From NCBI GenBank assembly GCA_947034885.2, contig OX344753.2, positions 21,514,001 to 21,578,000 of the forward strand: a stretch of 64,000 bases of DNA, in the 5' to 3' direction. Below are positions 61,004 to 64,000 of this stretch, piece after piece. Made by a program: the position numbers and the translations under genes. A model generated the notes under the pieces. It worked only from the letters and a program-made list of their open reading frames with translations. It was not told the DNA's origin and ran no database searches. This DNA is from Thuidium tamariscinum (taxonomy: Eukaryota > Streptophyta > Bryopsida > Hypnales > Thuidiaceae). Within the stretch, counting starts at the first letter, position 1, and the number at the start of each line of letters is the position of its first letter.

Positions 61004-64000
61004 GTGTGGTCGGGGCCATGCAGGAAGTCAAGGTTGGGCAGGATGAGGATCAGAAAGCCGCATCGAAATACGACTACCAGGGTTGTTCCTGCCACGGAGA
61101 ATGTGCGCGAGGCCATTATTGTGCGGCCGACGACCGTGGTGAAAGGCTGGGAGGAGGACCACCCTGGCGATGGCCGCCCGACCTCGTCGGAGCTTCGTGT
61201 TTCCACAGAGATGGAGAGTGTGTCGACGCTTTCTAGGCAGGCGTCTCCCGGAGTCTCGATACGACCGGTGAAGCAACGAGGGCAAGAGGACGGCTCCAAC
61301 TTGTCTGTGGATCAGTTATGGCAGAGCCAAGACGGTGAGGAGGATGGGACGCGACATTACGTGCGACGGAGCAGCAATGTGGCACGCAAGGTGAGCTCTC
61401 CGCCAATTTGAAAACCATCTGTGGTCGATCGCTGCACGTAATGTCCACTGGCGGTCCCTTTCTTGTTTCCTTTGGGGCATAAATTTCTTGACCCTCGCGG
61501 AGATCGATTGTTGCCATGTTCCCCTCGATCGATCATTATTAAGGTTTTTAAAATGAGTCGAAATGTTGAGCGTATCGAGGAAATGTTGGAAGTCATGGTC
61601 GAAAACCTAATCGTCGCGAGGGAGGCGCCATAGCTTCCTCATCAAGCTCCTTCGGCATGTCAGCTGCGCAGCATGGATGACTCTCGGACTTTCGTCTTGA
61701 AGACATTTTTTCTTTGCACGATTTCGGTTCGCATTGTGAAACAGGGAAGTAGGCATGCAGGTTTCGAATTTGGTATGCAGAATATGAGGTCGTCATTTCT
61801 TTGCCATGTTTATATATTCTTTGCCATGTTTATATATTCTTGGAAAACTATTCCTTGGTGGCTTCGGGTTCCTCTGAATTAGGGTTTGTTCTCAGGCGTG
61901 GGCGACTTGATTTAAGGTAGAGGACACGATTTGCGTCACCTTAAGCATTTTAAATAATTTGTACGAGTGTACTTCATTGAGGGATCGATCTAGAGTTCAC
62001 TGGAGAGATCATAAGAGCCAAATCTCACTTGAGATCAAAGTTTTATCACCATGCATAAATTTCTTATGCAATTTTTTCAAAGTGAGACGTTATAGATCGC
62101 TACTGAAGATACAGTAGAAAATTCCATCTCATTTCAAAGATTGGTGGCCATAGACATGATTTTCCCGAGTCTTGCTTACTCGGCTTGATAGTAAGTCCAA
62201 CCAATTGCACGAATACATGAGTTGTTGGTAACAGGAGTTAATGTTGGAGACAGGATCGGGTCCCTTGCAGTCGCAATATCCTCTCCCTTAGTTCGTGACG
62301 GAAACAAAAAAATTGTATTGCAGGAGGGAATGAAGCAGGAGGAGATGCCTCCTGGTGATTTGGAGTTATCATTGCGACCTCCCGCCATTGGGGTATCAAA
62401 AAGAAAAATGCATCCTCAGCAGACAGAAACGGCCTTGGAGGCTCACCCTGCGACAGCACCGGAAGGGTCCTTGCTGCACACTTTATATCTGCAGCTTTTG
62501 GCCGCTGGCAGTGAAGGGATCACATTGAGAGATCTTTTAACAAGCTTTAAAAAGCAGACAACATTGCCGAGTTTTGGCGACGACTGGAAGGAGAAAGTGC
62601 GATCTCACCTGAAGAGTAATCCATACTTCGACGAAGTGAAGGGACACTACCTTCTGTGCACCCAGCTTGTGCAGCGACAACCCAAACGCAACCCGCCAGC
62701 TACCGTTTCGTTGAAACGCCCCTACACGGGTGTGAGCCCAAGAACTACTAATACTTCGGGTCGCCATGTGAGGACAACCTTCCAGTCCACTGATTCAGCT
62801 CCGCAGCCTGGCTCACTTTCGGTGGAGAAGAAACATGAAGGTTTGAATACTCCTTGCATTTGCGTTTCATTCTTGAGCAGTGTTGATCGCCTTCTCTTTT
62901 GACTTCAACCATCATTGTGTTTGGCGTTTACTACATTCGTCTATAATTCTTGAACTCAAGATTTGAGAGGTCTGTGCAAAGAAAGATGAAGTAAAATAAT
63001 CTCAGGGCATTGGATACCGTGAGTGTTCCTTGAACTGTAACAGGTGTTTGCAGGTCGTTTCTAGAATTTCATGTGACTGCAGTTTGAAAGACCTTGTCAA
63101 TGAGGATAGATCATCCTCTGGATTATTATTGTCTTGGGAGGTTCACTTGCGTTGAATTGATTTGCGTGTTGTTGACTGACTTACCAGGTGTTCAGACTCG
63201 AAGGAAAGCATACGAGAAGACAATTGAAGCAGTTCTAACGGAGTCGGCAATGGAGTTCGAAAAACTGCATCAGACTTCTTCGGTTAGTCCTAAAGCTACT
63301 GCTGTAGCTGCATCCGATTTCGTGACGCCAGAACGTACAGAGTCGCAGGTAACGCCTCTCCCGACGAGCAGAAAGAGGAAGCTTTCATCGGAGAATGAGG
63401 AGCTGGATGGGAAAACCATTCGAGGTTCCTTGCAGGCTTTGCAGGCCAAGATAGTCGCAGAGACTGGAGAACAGAAGGGCGTGCCGTGTGCTAGGAAAGA
63501 TGATGCTCGGAAGTGGCGGTGCCCGCTGATGGCTATGGAAGGTCATACCCTTTGTGAGCATCACAAAACCTTGCAACTGAAGAAGAGAGTACGAAAGCAA
63601 GAAGAGTCTAATAACAAGAGCAGGCGATCCTCGGTGGTACATTCAACAAAACTTGAGCCTACAGACAGATTGATCAAGCGGCGCTTGAAGACAGAGAAGG
63701 AAGCAGAAACGAGCTCTCCCGAGAAGGAAGACAATATGGGTGGTGCTCATGCTGTAGAAGCTCTTGTGGATATGCAGGCACAGCCTCGGGAAGTAGTAAC
63801 ACTGAACACCATCGAAGGCGAGGATCACACAAACCAAGTTGAAGAGGAACCGAAGTCCGAAGTATTAGTCAACCAGACTGGACACACGGACGTGTCTTCG
63901 TCCAAGCCCGCGTCAGACGGCGAGCTTGGTGTGGTCCGTAGAACTGCCCCTTACGAGAAAGCCATTCCTGGATCTTTAAAAGCGTTGCAAGCCAAGATTG
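61004..64000 (+). CDS. WRC-domain nuclear protein with EAR-type motif and winged-helix-like region (partial, 3' end outside window)
   Basis: Exons 61004-61390, 62324-62840 and 63188 to the window end join in phase (CGCAAG/gtgagc, attgcag/GAG, GAAG/gtttg, taccag/GTG) and stay open with no stop, giving 572 or more residues. The start may instead be the in-frame ATG at 61043, which gives MRIRK, a start I recall from other plant WRC proteins. Exon 2 opens with DLELSL (LxLxL at about residues 142-146, an EAR-type repression motif). A compact region at residues 177-237 (LLHTLYLQLLAAG ... GITLRDLLTSF ... WKEKVRSHLKSNPYF) looks like a winged helix. A WRC finger lies near residues 402-427: C-x10-C-x10-C-x2-H with KWRC. 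GSLQALQAKIV precedes the finger and recurs as GSLKALQAKI at the window edge. WRC regions give nuclear localisation and DNA or protein contacts in plant regulators. The target genes are unknown. Confidence 0.75.

Overview
The window looks like nuclear DNA of a land plant. It contains a plant GPI-anchored lipid-transfer protein gene, a decayed class III peroxidase, a WRC-domain gene, introns with GT..AG borders, and very AT-rich intergenic DNA full of short non-autonomous transposons. One gene is a clear CFAP36/BART-domain ciliary protein and a second is a plausible axonemal protein. Genes of this kind are kept only in plants with swimming sperm, so I infer a seedless plant, most likely a bryophyte such as a moss. 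The species is not identified.

Layout. 2.05-3.87 kb (-): three-exon LTPG gene, with its upstream region to about 5.3 kb. 5.9-20 kb: gene-free transposon mosaic. It includes an inverted pair of ~0.9-kb elements, a chain of elements separated by TTAA sites, a perfect 214-bp hairpin, and a ~3-kb segment packed with an ACAATTNGT-like word. 20.1-21.1 kb: GC-rich element flanked by TTAA. 21.9-27.2 kb (+): CFAP36-like gene in 13 exons, 477 aa. 27.2-30.9 kb: unassigned. 30.9-36.6 kb: nested transposons. 37.15-39.0 kb (+): peroxidase pseudogene. 39.3-43.8 kb: nested transposons. 45.86-47.18 kb (+): five-exon, 180-aa candidate ciliary protein. 47.6-58 kb: transposons and tandem repeats. 59.2-61.4 kb: GC/CpG-rich promoter-like DNA. 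61.0-64.0 kb (+): WRC-domain gene running off the window.

The intact genes do not form an operon or pathway. The two ciliary genes would both be expected to act in the sperm flagellum. The WRC gene (winged-helix-like region, EAR-type LxLxL motif, WRC finger) looks like a nuclear regulator, and the LTPG protein would sit on the outer plasma membrane. I rebuilt exon structures by hand from reading phase and GT/AG borders; no database search or RNA evidence was available. The strongest unusual signals are the TTAA-flanked transposon families, the ~735-bp family with 4-bp target duplications, the motif array at 14.3-17.2 kb, and the candidate ciliary protein.
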